Shown here: positions 33,910 through 43,086 of the stretch, piece by piece | Layout: every line of letters starts with the position of its first letter | How positions within the stretch are numbered: the first letter of the stretch is position 1 | Origin: Algibacter mikhailovii | Lineage (GTDB): Bacteria > Bacteroidota > Bacteroidia > Flavobacteriales > Flavobacteriaceae | Direction: 5' to 3' | Length of the DNA: 64,000 bases | NCBI RefSeq assembly: GCF_014651495.1 | Contig: NZ_BMWZ01000001.1 | Coordinates: 374,575 to 438,574 of the forward strand | The notes under the pieces: generated by a model | What the model saw: the letters and a program-made list of their open reading frames with translations, nothing else | Databases searched by the model: none | What the model was told of the DNA's origin: nothing | Program-made: the position numbers and the translations under genes

Positions 33910-36390
33910 GTGATAAAAATGAATGCATTTCAACTCTCATCAGCTAAAATAACGCCACCGGTACTTACCAAAGATCATCTATCTCGAAGTGCCTTAGTCA
34001 ATAAAATAACCCAGACTTTAACGAATGGGCATGTTTTTATGCATGCACCCTCTGGCTATGGCAAGACAACCCTAATGGTTGAACTCTGTAACACAAAATC
34101 AATCAATCCTGTGTGGTTTTCAATAAGTAGTAGCGAGGACAAACTCATTATTTTTTTAATGTATTTAGCGCATGCTCTGCATAATGATGGGGTTAATTTA
34201 AGAGCTACAATGGCCATTTTAAATGCTAACCGCATTCAAGATACAAGTAAGTTAAAAGCGCAATTCTTAATCGATTTAGAAAATGAAACCAAAGACCTAT
34301 TGATTGTGTTGGACGACTTTCATTTAATCACGGACACGGATATACAGGATTTTGTTGGAAGCATCATAAAGCGAAGTCTGGATTCTACGCGAATAATGAT
34401 AAGTTCGAGATCACGTTTTCCGGTACATATAGATTGGAAGGTAATTCCGCTTGTAACCATTATTGAACCTAAAGCGCTACAATTCTCAACTGAAGAATAT
34501 CTAAACTTTAAAAAGATTCTAAAACACACGAACATATATAAGGACAGTGAGTTTCAAGAAGGATGGATAGCTGGTATTAATATCGCTTTGAAACACCCGG
34601 AAGCCCTTAAATCGCAATCTACTGTAGACTTAATAAAAAATGCTGTATCTAAATTTGACAAACCCGAATACATTTATCTATTAGCTTCATTAGACATGTT
34701 TAATTCTGAATTGTGCAGAACGGTTTTAGGAGATGATAATATCATTGATCAGTTGTCAAGCTCTAGTATTATTCTAGTTCAAATTGATGCCCCAATTCAG
34801 CATTTTAGGTTACACCATTTTTGCCAAGATATAATAAACGAACATGTTCCAAGAAACATTTTACAGGACCTAAAAACACTCCAAAACAAAACGATAACAT
34901 ATTTTTTAGATAAAGGTCTTTACGCCACCGCCTATGACATAAGCAGTAAGTTTAAATTGGAAGATTTAAAATATCAGTCCTTTATGCGCTATAGATTGGC
35001 ATGTTTTAATAACTCTGATTTATATACCCTTCAAGAATTATTTAGGTCAATCCAACATTCAAATTTACTTTCAGATGTTGAGCATCAAATCAATTTAGCT
35101 TGGCTTGATATTTTTAAAGGCGACACTTTTGCCATGATTGAAAAAATTAGTGCAATAAATTTTAAATATATTCCTAAAGTTCTCATAGGGGAATATTACG
35201 CGCTCAAGGCTTATTCAAGTTACAGCCATACCAGGTATAAAGATGCCTTGAATGAATCAAATCATATAGATACGGGTGAAACTGAAAATTTATTTGCTTT
35301 AGGTTATATGCACATATTTAAAATAGGTAGCCTGCAAGCCCTTAAAAGGAGTGATGAAGCCTATGCTCATGGCATTAGTACTCTGGCCTTAACCAATGAG
35401 CGCATAATAAAATCTCAGGTCTTATTAGGCTTGTGTTATATATCAAGGCTTGAAGCAAAACAACAAAGTCAGTTTGATTATGCGCGTGCCCTCTTGGCCC
35501 TTTCTCATGATAGAGGCAACATAGAAGGGATTGTTAACGCCTCAAGTTTTATAGGTGAATATTATTTTAACAGGTCAGAATATAAATCTGCTGAACAGGT
35601 ACTAAAAAAGGTTTTAGAATTTAAAGAGAATACCATAGGAGTCATAGGCATGAGTTTCTCTGCCTTATATGGTCGTGTATTGTTTGCACTTGGAAAGAGA
35701 GATCAAGCTATCAAATATATTAATGGAGAAATTGAACAGTACATTATATCCGGTAATGGCTTTTTAGTCCCCTATTTGGAAGCTTTGCGCGCGGAGTTTT
35801 TATTCATGTCAAATAATAAACATGAATCTATACTTTGGGCACAGCATACTCATGTTGACCCTAAAGTCATTCTAACGGAGTCCTATTCAACAGTTTTAGG
35901 TAAGCTTCGGATATTGCTTGCTAAACCATTAGAATTCCCTACAGAGCTTTTAGCGGCATTGATTACGAACTTATCAAACGGAAACAACAGACGCTATTTA
36001 ACAGAAATTAAGTTGATAAGCTGCTGTTTAAACCTGTCGTTGGGTCATAACGATGTTGCGCATCTTGAAATTGTGAATCTATTACAGGAACTACCTATTA
36101 TAAAGTTTAGAGGTTTATACGAAACATACGTTATTTACTGTCCTAACCTAAAAAATCTTATCGATAAGAACACAAGCAACCTAGAGTCATTGTCTATTTC
36201 GAAAAAAGTAAAAATCACCAATCGAGAAAACCAAATTATTGATCTTTATACTGCCCGCCTCACGGACCAAGAAATGGCCAATCAACTAGGAATTTCACTT
36301 TCAACTTTAAAAAGACATAATGTGAACATCTTTAATAAATTACAGGTGAGTTCTAAAAGACAAGTTTTAGCTATTCTCAAGCAAGGTTAG
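33910..36390 (+). CDS. MalT/LAL-type LuxR-family transcriptional activator
   Basis: 826 residues. Walker A APSGYGKTT lies at about 46-54 and Walker B LLIVLDDFH near 135, in a STAND-type ATPase module. A long helical TPR-like region follows, and a LuxR-type HTH closes the protein (LTDQEMANQLGISLSTLKRH, near 780). This is the architecture of MalT-like activators, in which an effector and ATP drive oligomerisation. It is divergent from the amidohydrolase-porin operon across 211 bp, so that operon is its likely target. Such regulators are less common in Bacteroidota than SusR or AraC types. Confidence 0.87.
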   Translation: MIKMNAFQLSSAKITPPVLTKDHLSRSALVNKITQTLTNGHVFMHAPSGYGKTTLMVELCNTKSINPVWFSISSSEDKLIIFLMYLAHALHNDGVNLRATMAILNANRIQDTSKLKAQFLIDLENETKDLLIVLDDFHLITDTDIQDFVGSIIKRSLDSTRIMISSRSRFPVHIDWKVIPLVTIIEPKALQFSTEEYLNFKKILKHTNIYKDSEFQEGWIAGINIALKHPEALKSQSTVDLIKNAVSKFDKPEYIYLLASLDMFNSELCRTVLGDDNIIDQLSSSSIILVQIDAPIQHFRLHHFCQDIINEHVPRNILQDLKTLQNKTITYFLDKGLYATAYDISSKFKLEDLKYQSFMRYRLACFNNSDLYTLQELFRSIQHSNLLSDVEHQINLAWLDIFKGDTFAMIEKISAINFKYIPKVLIGEYYALKAYSSYSHTRYKDALNESNHIDTGETENLFALGYMHIFKIGSLQALKRSDEAYAHGISTLALTNERIIKSQVLLGLCYISRLEAKQQSQFDYARALLALSHDRGNIEGIVNASSFIGEYYFNRSEYKSAEQVLKKVLEFKENTIGVIGMSFSALYGRVLFALGKRDQAIKYINGEIEQYIISGNGFLVPYLEALRAEFLFMSNNKHESILWAQHTHVDPKVILTESYSTVLGKLRILLAKPLEFPTELLAALITNLSNGNNRRYLTEIKLISCCLNLSLGHNDVAHLEIVNLLQELPIIKFRGLYETYVIYCPNLKNLIDKNTSNLESLSISKKVKITNRENQIIDLYTARLTDQEMANQLGISLSTLKRHNVNIFNKLQVSSKRQVLAILKQG

Positions 36391-36558
36391 TTTATTTTTA
36401 GTATTTCTGGCAAACAATGAATCACCTTTATTACTGTAGCGCATACCTAAATAAATTACGATATTTAAGAATGCATAATGATAAAATAAAGTACCACAAT
36501 GTTATGCGAGGCCTAATTATTTATACGGATTTTAAATACTTAACCAATCAACTCCTTT

Positions 36559-37194
36559 TTATCCGTTTAAATAGATATTTCGTTTAATTTTATATCCTTT
36601 TCTAATAAGGTACGCATGATAAACACTAGGAATATCATGGGTCCATTTTGGTAAAAACAAGAGTATAACAATGACCTCAAACTGCGAAATTAAACCTAAA
36701 ACAAGGGCTATAACAAACGGTATTCCGGCATGACTAAAAGCTAGCAACGCCGTAAAAGCTACAACCAAGGAAATACTCCATAGTTTAGACAAAACTGCAT
36801 GTACACAGGGTGGTTTATTAAATTTGACGAGACTAATAAAATAACATGTTATTTCCATGCCTATTATCATCCAAATATAAATGGCGTTTTCAGCAATCAA
36901 TTTTGGGAATAAGATCCAAGTTGCAAAACCCACAGACAGCCAAAAAACCATATCAACTTGACTATCCATCCGTCGTAATTTTACTGTTGAAATATGCTGC
37001 TTTCTTGCAATTATTCCATCCAAAACATCAGATATTAATCCTAAGTACATTAGCACGACAATAGCCATCTTAGCAGATTCTCCAACAAAATAAGCCAGTG
37101 CTAATAGTATTGGAGCCAAAATTAAACGGAAAAGAATTAATAAAACTGGAATATTCATTTTAAGATTAATCACAACTAATGTGTTTATTTTCAA
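36559..37194 (-). CDS. CDP-alcohol phosphatidyltransferase-like protein with a changed active-site glycine
   Basis: 211 residues with about five hydrophobic segments. The family motif D..DG..AR........G...D...D appears as DVLDG at 56-60, AR at 63-64, Asp77 and Asp81, all in register, but the glycine of the motif is Leu73. This glycine lies near the CDP-alcohol site, so activity may be altered. Met13 is a possible alternative start. It lies 77 bp before the Lgt-like gene on the same strand; the two may share a lipid-related function. Confidence 0.78.
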   Translation of the reverse strand: MKINTLVVINLKMNIPVLLILFRLILAPILLALAYFVGESAKMAIVVLMYLGLISDVLDGIIARKQHISTVKLRRMDSQVDMVFWLSVGFATWILFPKLIAENAIYIWMIIGMEITCYFISLVKFNKPPCVHAVLSKLWSISLVVAFTALLAFSHAGIPFVIALVLGLISQFEVIVILLFLPKWTHDIPSVYHAYLIRKGYKIKRNIYLNG

Positions 37195-37271
37195 TATACT
37201 AAAAAAAGTGTTTCTTCATTCAGGATAATTTTGCTTCTTTCAAGTCCTACCCTTAATAAAAACGCATTAAA

Positions 37272-39071
37272 CTATTTCTTAATTTTATGTCCGAATCGAT
37301 AATTCAAAGAGAATACAAATTTTCCAGATGTTTCTCCCCCGTATAAGTCGTCATTGTTTTCTTGAAAGATATACATTAGATTGACTCCAAAGTTATCAGA
37401 AAGCAAAGCTTCTGCAGAAATATAACCCGTATTTAAATTCCAAATCCTACCATATCTTAAACTATAGTCATTACTGAGTCCAAAACCACTCCCAATACTG
37501 GATCTTGAATACAATGTAGGATAAGCAGATGGCATCATAAATCCGTAATTATAGTCGATATCAAGATACTTTTTGGGTCCTACCCTCGCATGAATTTCAG
37601 GTCTGGAATAATATGATTTATGAGCATCCTCTATATTGGAGACTTCGGTTGTTTCATCTTTATTAACATTAAAATCACCCAGATGAAGCCCCAATCCAAC
37701 ACCAAACCATTTGCTTTCCCATTTAGCATAAGGATTTATAGCAAAAACAAAGTCAGACTTAGTTTGGTTGGTGCCTAATAACGTCGTCTTAATAGATCCG
37801 CCCGAAACATTAACACCAAAGGTTTTCTTTGTATTACCTTTAATAATAACCTGGGAGTATCCTGCACCAGCAATTTGATAGGTTTGCAAAAAATACTCAT
37901 ATGAGTAAGACGTATTTGAGCCACATTGGTTTTGTGTATGTTGCGGATTAAATCCAACTTTATTTGTAAAATCACCAAAAGAACCACCTATATCCACACG
38001 TTGGTATCTTTTTATTTCTGGTTTTTGATTTGGTATTGTTTGCGCCATAACATAAAACGGTGTGAGTAACAAAAAGGCAACTAGTTTACGTTGATTTCTA
38101 AATTTAATCTCAGTTAACAGATAATGAAAAGACAGAATAACTGAAGGAATAAATACCACCCATACCGCCTTAAGCTCAAATGCCAAAAGTAAATGTCTAA
38201 ATAAAAAGATACAACACGATATGGCGACAATATAAATGAACTCAGAGTAAGCATATAATGACTTGACCCGGCCTCTTGGAGATTCAATTTTAAGCCATTT
38301 TTCGTTACTCCATAAACTTATACCCAATAAAATCCCGATGCCTAACATAATCCATTGTATAGACCATACACCTAGATAATAGGTGGTGCTAAATTGAGAT
38401 ATACTATGATCTCTAAAAAATTCAACCCCAAATCGTAATGAAAAATATAGGCACAGCGCAAACAGCATGGCACTTCCATTTTTTTGCCATCTTTTTCTTG
38501 TTTTCCAAACAACATACCCAATAACAAATAAAAGCAGACATTCATATAATTGAACTGGATGTACCGCTAACGACAATAGGGCATCATTTTCTATGCTACC
38601 CATAAGCCAATGGTTAAAATGACCTTGCGTACCTTTAGGGTATTGAATAGCACAAAAGCCATTAAAAGGAAGACCATAACAACAGCCACTAAATAAGCAA
38701 CCTAGTTTTGTTATGCCGAGGGTAATAGGCACAACCCATGCAAATAAATCGACCATAGACCTTTTAAATCCAAATATTTGCTGTGACGATAGAAGCGCCA
38801 TTAAACCAAATAATAAACCACCTATGGATGACCTATTGTTGAATTCTGGAGACTTTGTATGCAAGGCGGCTAACCAGTCACCCATAGATATTGTAAATAA
38901 TCGGGTACCGATTACGGTAAAAAGGGTAATGGTCGTTAGCATTAACAATACAGAACGTAGATTATAACCACGCCTTATGCTTTTATAAAGCACTACAGAA
39001 AACATAAATATAAATGCGAAGAGATAAAAAAACTGATATAAAGCCTGAGGATTATTCACCGAAACAATCAT
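37272..39071 (-). CDS. Lgt-like membrane enzyme fused to a probable outer-membrane beta-barrel domain
   Basis: 599 residues. The first half (about 1-325) is a multi-pass protein with Lgt hallmarks: HPVQLYE at 171-177 and RFGVEFFRDH near 213-222. The usual GR.GNF.N.E signature is replaced by GCLFSGCCYG (124-133), as in the GCCYG subgroup of Lgt homologues. After a hydrophobic signal-like stretch (LLLTPFYVMAQ, about 335-344) the remainder is strand-rich and ends in FVFSLNYRFGHKIKK, like a small outer-membrane barrel. The frame is unbroken, so this is a fusion or a read-through pair. Substrate unknown. Confidence 0.75.
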   Translation of the reverse strand: MIVSVNNPQALYQFFYLFAFIFMFSVVLYKSIRRGYNLRSVLLMLTTITLFTVIGTRLFTISMGDWLAALHTKSPEFNNRSSIGGLLFGLMALLSSQQIFGFKRSMVDLFAWVVPITLGITKLGCLFSGCCYGLPFNGFCAIQYPKGTQGHFNHWLMGSIENDALLSLAVHPVQLYECLLLFVIGYVVWKTRKRWQKNGSAMLFALCLYFSLRFGVEFFRDHSISQFSTTYYLGVWSIQWIMLGIGILLGISLWSNEKWLKIESPRGRVKSLYAYSEFIYIVAISCCIFLFRHLLLAFELKAVWVVFIPSVILSFHYLLTEIKFRNQRKLVAFLLLTPFYVMAQTIPNQKPEIKRYQRVDIGGSFGDFTNKVGFNPQHTQNQCGSNTSYSYEYFLQTYQIAGAGYSQVIIKGNTKKTFGVNVSGGSIKTTLLGTNQTKSDFVFAINPYAKWESKWFGVGLGLHLGDFNVNKDETTEVSNIEDAHKSYYSRPEIHARVGPKKYLDIDYNYGFMMPSAYPTLYSRSSIGSGFGLSNDYSLRYGRIWNLNTGYISAEALLSDNFGVNLMYIFQENNDDLYGGETSGKFVFSLNYRFGHKIKK

Positions 39072-39495
39072 AATATTAGAATTTAATGGTTTGTCTTTGA
39101 TAAACTTATACTCTAATATTGAATTTATAGTCCTGTATATTCTTTGAACGATTATTCTGGATTAATTTTCTTAGTAAGAATACTTGCAAGGTCACAAAGT
39201 GAAAACCATCTTAAGAGCCTTCTTGGTTGGCAAATAAGACAAAAGCAGTTATAGATTCCATTGGCATTATCATAAAGACAGAATAATTAATCAAACACAG
39301 ATATGTAGCGTTTAAAACTTTGATGGCAGAAAATGCGCCTTATAATTTCTTCGTTATGGGCCAATGAAAAACAATAATTAGAGTGTATTATTAAAAGGCT
39401 TAATATTTTTGTTTAATTATTTTAACAAATAATTAAACAAAAATATTTGCTAACAACTTCTTGGCCATTGTATCTTTACAAAAAAAAGATTTATT
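39072..39495. other. Non-coding region with a long perfect palindrome and the fasciclin-gene promoter
   Basis: At 39402-39422 and 39427-39447 two 21-bp arms (AATATTTTTGTTTAATTATTT and its exact complement) face each other around TAAC. Just after it, TTTG (39446-39449) and TATCTTTA near 39470 approximate the Bacteroidota -33/-7 elements and end shortly before the fasciclin ATG at 39496. No ORF was found between 39072 and 39400. Confidence 0.6.
39402..39447. promoter_or_regulatory. 46-bp palindrome (21-bp perfect arms, 4-bp loop)
   Basis: Both arms match without mismatch; the sequence is AT-only except for two G/C positions in the arms. It overlaps the upstream edge of the likely promoter of the fasciclin gene. 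It could be an operator for a large dimeric regulator, a cruciform, or the terminator of an unseen upstream transcript. Confidence 0.6.
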
Positions 39496-40056
39496 ATGAA
39501 AAAATTACTTCCAATTTCAATTATCGCAGTACTTGCATTTGTGTCTACTGCCTTTACAAACATCACAGCATCTGATGACCATGCCACAGTGAATAACAAA
39601 ACCCTTAATGAGATACAAACCATTGTTTCTGTTGCTGCTGGTAATGACAATTTTACAACCTTAGTAGCCGCTGTTAAAGCTGCAGGTTTAGTTGACACGC
39701 TTAACAGTGACGGTCCATTTACTGTTTTTGCTCCCGTTAATGATGCTTTTGCCAAACTACCTGATGGCACAGTAACTACTTTATTAAAACCGGAAAATAA
39801 AAATATGTTAACTGCTATACTTACCTATCATGTAGTGGCCGGAAAATTTATGGCGGCAGACGTTGTAAAAGCCATAAAAGCCAATGACGGTGCATTTAAA
39901 ATTGCAACGGTACAAGGTGGAACCTTGACAGCTTCTTTAAGTGGTAACAATGTAATACTTACAGATAGTAAAGGAAATAAATCTACAGTAGTTATAGCGG
40001 ATGTTGATGCCTCTAATGGCGTGGTTCATGCTATAGATACCGTTGTTATGCCTTAA
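39496..40056 (+). CDS. Secreted fasciclin-domain protein
   Basis: 186 residues with a signal peptide (about 1-22, cut after STAFT). One fasciclin (FAS1) domain fills residues about 45-186: FTTLVAAVKAAGLVD, GPFTVFAPVNDAFAKLP, LTAILTYHVVAGK, and the terminal NGVVHAIDTVVMP. FAS1 proteins act in adhesion at the cell surface. It is a single-gene transcript, ending in a strong terminator 33 bp after its stop. Confidence 0.93.
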   Translation: MKKLLPISIIAVLAFVSTAFTNITASDDHATVNNKTLNEIQTIVSVAAGNDNFTTLVAAVKAAGLVDTLNSDGPFTVFAPVNDAFAKLPDGTVTTLLKPENKNMLTAILTYHVVAGKFMAADVVKAIKANDGAFKIATVQGGTLTASLSGNNVILTDSKGNKSTVVIADVDASNGVVHAIDTVVMP

Positions 40057-40088
40057 CTAGTTGTTTGCTTAAAATTGATTAAGAGCAT

Positions 40089-40128
40089 AAAAAGAGTCCA
40101 ATTCATTTAAGAAATGGACTCTTTTTTT
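40089..40128 (+). terminator. Rho-independent terminator of the fasciclin gene
   Basis: AAAAAGAGTCCA pairs with TGGACTCTTTTT around a 14-base loop and is followed by TTT. Positioned 33 bp after the fasciclin stop codon. Confidence 0.85.
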
Positions 40129-40194
40129 AGGGCATTTAACATTCTAGTCTTGCTGAAAAATATAAATCAGAAATACAACTAATTACGTCACACC

Positions 40195-40356
40195 ATGTTT
40201 GGACTATTCAAAAAAAAGTCAGAAAAAGATAAGTTATACGCGCAATACAAAACCTTAACAAAAGAGGCTCATAAATTTTCTACTATCAACAGAAAATTAA
40301 GTGATCAAAAAACGTATGAAGCTGAAGAGATTATGAAAAAAATTGAAAGCCTCTAA
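40195..40356 (+). CDS. Small protein of the Lacal_2735 type
   Basis: 53 residues beginning MFGLFKKKSEKDKLYAQY and ending EEIMKKIESL. The frame has a clean ATG and TAA, and the sequence fits the short, helical, Lys/Glu-rich protein family widespread in Flavobacteriaceae and named Lacal_2735. No function is known. It was recognised from the raw sequence because it is too short for routine ORF calling. Confidence 0.75.
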   Translation: MFGLFKKKSEKDKLYAQYKTLTKEAHKFSTINRKLSDQKTYEAEEIMKKIESL

Positions 40357-40406
40357 TAATATAGGCTTCCTCTGCTAATATTATTTTTGATAATTCTCGT
40401 CATAAA

Positions 40407-41282
40407 TTAAAATGCTCCTAGAATCAAGTTTGAAATTCTTTTATTATCAAATGTATTTTGCACATGTTTTGATTGTTTTAATAAAACCGTTTGCTTTAAC
40501 GAAGGAAAAATTTTATTGGCCCGTTTTATCATTTTTTCACCGGGAAACATCAAATCATCTTTCGCTGCTATCAATGTTATTGGTGTTTTTATAGAAGCAG
40601 CGTCCCTATTATGTATTACTGGAACTGGGGTGAAATCCATTCTAAAACACAATAATACCTTAGAGAGAAATGCTAATGCAAAATCATCTTTTTCACTAAA
40701 AAGGGCATTTAAAAACCATTCAACATATTTTGTTTTTCTTGTTTTCATGTAGCGTTTCATCGGTATGAAAACTTTGAACAATGCCTTTAATGGGTTCCCA
40801 TTGACAATATAGGCAGGTGCCGTTAAAAACACCTCTTTAATATTGCTGTCTTTAAATTCAAGAGCTTTCAGAATTATTAGTCCGCCAAACGAAAATCCTG
40901 CAAGCGTTGGATTTACAAGTTTTAAGTGGTCAATAACCTCATGTAGCCACTTTCCATAATCATCATTTTGCATTGATAATCTTGTTTCAGCACTTTTATT
41001 GGGTTGCGCCAATACGTCCACAGCAAAAATTTGAAAATCCGATGCCAGTTCAGAATAGGTTTCTAAGGCAATTGGTGCGCATCCATTTGATCCGTGAACA
41101 ACCAATATAGGTTGTTTTTTGGCATTTCCTGAAACAATAATATTGGTTTTACCAAAAGCGGTTTGCACTTCTATATAACTATAATTAATGTTTAAATCCT
41201 TTAATTTTTGATTATAAAGATTTAAAATTTCAGCTTTACCAGTTTGAGGTTTATATAGTGATTCCATGTTAAAATATCGCAT
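40407..41282 (-). CDS. Alpha/beta hydrolase
   Basis: 291 residues, no signal peptide. The oxyanion region PILVVHGSNGCAP, the nucleophile elbow LAGFSFGGLIILK (Ser in GFSFG), the acid-side segment TLIAAKDDLMFP and the late His in QSKHVQN make a complete hydrolase triad. Substrate is unknown. Met at residue 6 (complement of 41265-41267) is an alternative start and would match the usual start of the fold better. It stands alone on the minus strand. Confidence 0.85.
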   Translation of the reverse strand: MRYFNMESLYKPQTGKAEILNLYNQKLKDLNINYSYIEVQTAFGKTNIIVSGNAKKQPILVVHGSNGCAPIALETYSELASDFQIFAVDVLAQPNKSAETRLSMQNDDYGKWLHEVIDHLKLVNPTLAGFSFGGLIILKALEFKDSNIKEVFLTAPAYIVNGNPLKALFKVFIPMKRYMKTRKTKYVEWFLNALFSEKDDFALAFLSKVLLCFRMDFTPVPVIHNRDAASIKTPITLIAAKDDLMFPGEKMIKRANKIFPSLKQTVLLKQSKHVQNTFDNKRISNLILGAF

Positions 41283-41342
41283 TCATAAATCAAAAGCATT
41301 TATGATTGTCCTATGTGTTTTAGTTAAATCTCTATTTTAAAT

Positions 41343-42245
41343 TTAGTTACAAATGGTATTTATGTCTTGGTATTCAGATAAAGATACGGTTGGTATATTC
41401 TGCCCATTTTCAATCTTTATGCAGGTTAACTCTGGATTTCTATCTACCCGCAAATCAATTAATTGTTTATTATTACTTACATCAAGACTGGTTAGTAAAT
41501 TACTGGAACTGTAAAGATGCGTTAAGCGCGTATTATTTTCAAGATTAATATTTTGCAGTTTGTTACCTGAAATAACTAAGGTTTCTAAACCTATATTGGA
41601 GCTAAAGTCTACGCCTGTAAGTTGGTTGGATATGGCTAATACATTTTTTAGATGTAATGCATCTTGGGTATCTATAGATTTTAATAGATTATGTGTAATA
41701 AGTAAAACTTCTAATGATGCATTGTTTATACTAATGGTTTCAAAATTATTAAAAGATAAATTTGCCTTTTTCAGTTTTTTCGATGTTGCCAGTCCCTGGA
41801 TTGTACTGATTGCATTGGCCTGAAAATCTATCAAGATAAGATTTGGATTGTTGCTTATATCCATATGAGTGAGATGGTTTCCATTAAGATATAATGTATC
41901 CAACTTGGTATTAGAACTTAAATTAACAGCTTTAATTTTTTGTCCAGCAACAGATAGAAAACTTAAGTCTGTAAACCCCTCTATACCTGTTAAATCCCTA
42001 ATTTCTCCGAAATGAGCCGATAGGTTTAAATCTAATCGTTTGATATTTTCAGCATCTGTTTTTAACATTTGTTGATTAATAGTACCATCTGAATCTATAC
42101 CTTGCTCTATCAAAATGGATTCAAAATGTTGGTCGGGTATCTCTAAATAAAGCGTGTCTTGAGTATCTCCATCATCATTACTACATGAAAGAATAAAGGC
42201 AGATGATAGTATTAAAGCGAGTATATTGAATTTTATATTATGCAT
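41343..42245 (-). CDS. Leucine-rich-repeat lipoprotein
   Basis: 300 residues, lipobox ILSC (Cys21). From about residue 70 on there are repeats of 20-22 residues with the pattern NLSSNTKLDTLYLNGN, ISNNPNLILIDFQAN and NNTRLTHLYSSSNLL, the internalin-like arrangement of leucine-rich repeats. These proteins are usually exposed lipoproteins for protein binding. It ends with a single Cys pair region (LTCIKIE, INTICN). No partner gene is evident; the gap to the next gene is 65 bp. Confidence 0.9.
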   Translation of the reverse strand: MHNIKFNILALILSSAFILSCSNDDGDTQDTLYLEIPDQHFESILIEQGIDSDGTINQQMLKTDAENIKRLDLNLSAHFGEIRDLTGIEGFTDLSFLSVAGQKIKAVNLSSNTKLDTLYLNGNHLTHMDISNNPNLILIDFQANAISTIQGLATSKKLKKANLSFNNFETISINNASLEVLLITHNLLKSIDTQDALHLKNVLAISNQLTGVDFSSNIGLETLVISGNKLQNINLENNTRLTHLYSSSNLLTSLDVSNNKQLIDLRVDRNPELTCIKIENGQNIPTVSLSEYQDINTICN

Positions 42246-42310
42246 TGTTTGTACAATTTAAATTGTTATGTTTTTTAAAGAAAAATAATTGATTTTAGAA
42301 CGACGACATT

Positions 42311-43036
42311 CTAGATGGATGAACTATAGATTACAGGCATTTGTCCTTTCCATTTCCCCCATAGATGGTCATCATTAATTAAACTTGCCATAAAGTGACC
42401 AACATTTATCCGACTTACTTTGCCTGCATTAAAAATGGCACTTCGCGTTGGTGATTTATGTATTTCATAATCGCTAACTTCTTCATCGTTTATTAAGCCA
42501 TCTGGTCTCACTGCTACCCATTCAATAGAAGTATTATTTTGCCCAATCTCTGTTCGTAAATAATCTGCTGCTTTCTCATTATCTACATGCGGTGGTAATA
42601 GTAAACGAAGCAAACCAATCACACATTTTTGAGCAAAAGAAATAGGCTCTTTTAAATCGCGATTACGATTACCTGTAGTATTCATTAACACAAACTTTGT
42701 TTTACTTTTACTCGTGTTTGCTGTTATAGCATTACACAGTCGGCTTGTCGCATCTTTAACTAACCGCCGTGGTTTACCATAGATCCCTTTAAAAGTCAGG
42801 TTATGTCCAAGACATGACGCTATGGCGTCACAATCGGTAACCATAGTGCGCATTTCTGCATCGCTTAAATCTAAAACGCTTGCTGTGATGATTTGTAAAT
42901 CATCATTATTTTTCCATGAATCTGGTAACCTTTCTGGCGATCTTACAATGACCTTAACTTTGTTTTTTTGAATTAGTAGTTGCTCTACTAATTGACTTCC
43001 TGTGGCACCACTTGCGCCTACTACTAACACTGTCAT
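42311..43036 (-). CDS. NAD(P)H-binding, atypical SDR-like protein
   Basis: 241 residues. An N-terminal Rossmann loop VVGASGATGSQLVEQLL (residues 4-20) and the middle segments DAIASCLGHN, VLMNTTGN and EWVAVRPDGLIND follow the NmrA/atypical SDR pattern. The start codon is preceded by seven TCAA repeats (minus strand) whose near end lies 9 bp from the ATG, so repeat-number changes may affect translation. It follows the CPBP protease gene by 50 bp on the same strand. Substrate unknown. Confidence 0.87.
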   Translation of the reverse strand: MTVLVVGASGATGSQLVEQLLIQKNKVKVIVRSPERLPDSWKNNDDLQIITASVLDLSDAEMRTMVTDCDAIASCLGHNLTFKGIYGKPRRLVKDATSRLCNAITANTSKSKTKFVLMNTTGNRNRDLKEPISFAQKCVIGLLRLLLPPHVDNEKAADYLRTEIGQNNTSIEWVAVRPDGLINDEEVSDYEIHKSPTRSAIFNAGKVSRINVGHFMASLINDDHLWGKWKGQMPVIYSSSI

Positions 43037-43043
43037 ATTGATT

Positions 43044-43074
<31 letters not shown>

Positions 43075-43086
43075 ATTTTCGTTTAA

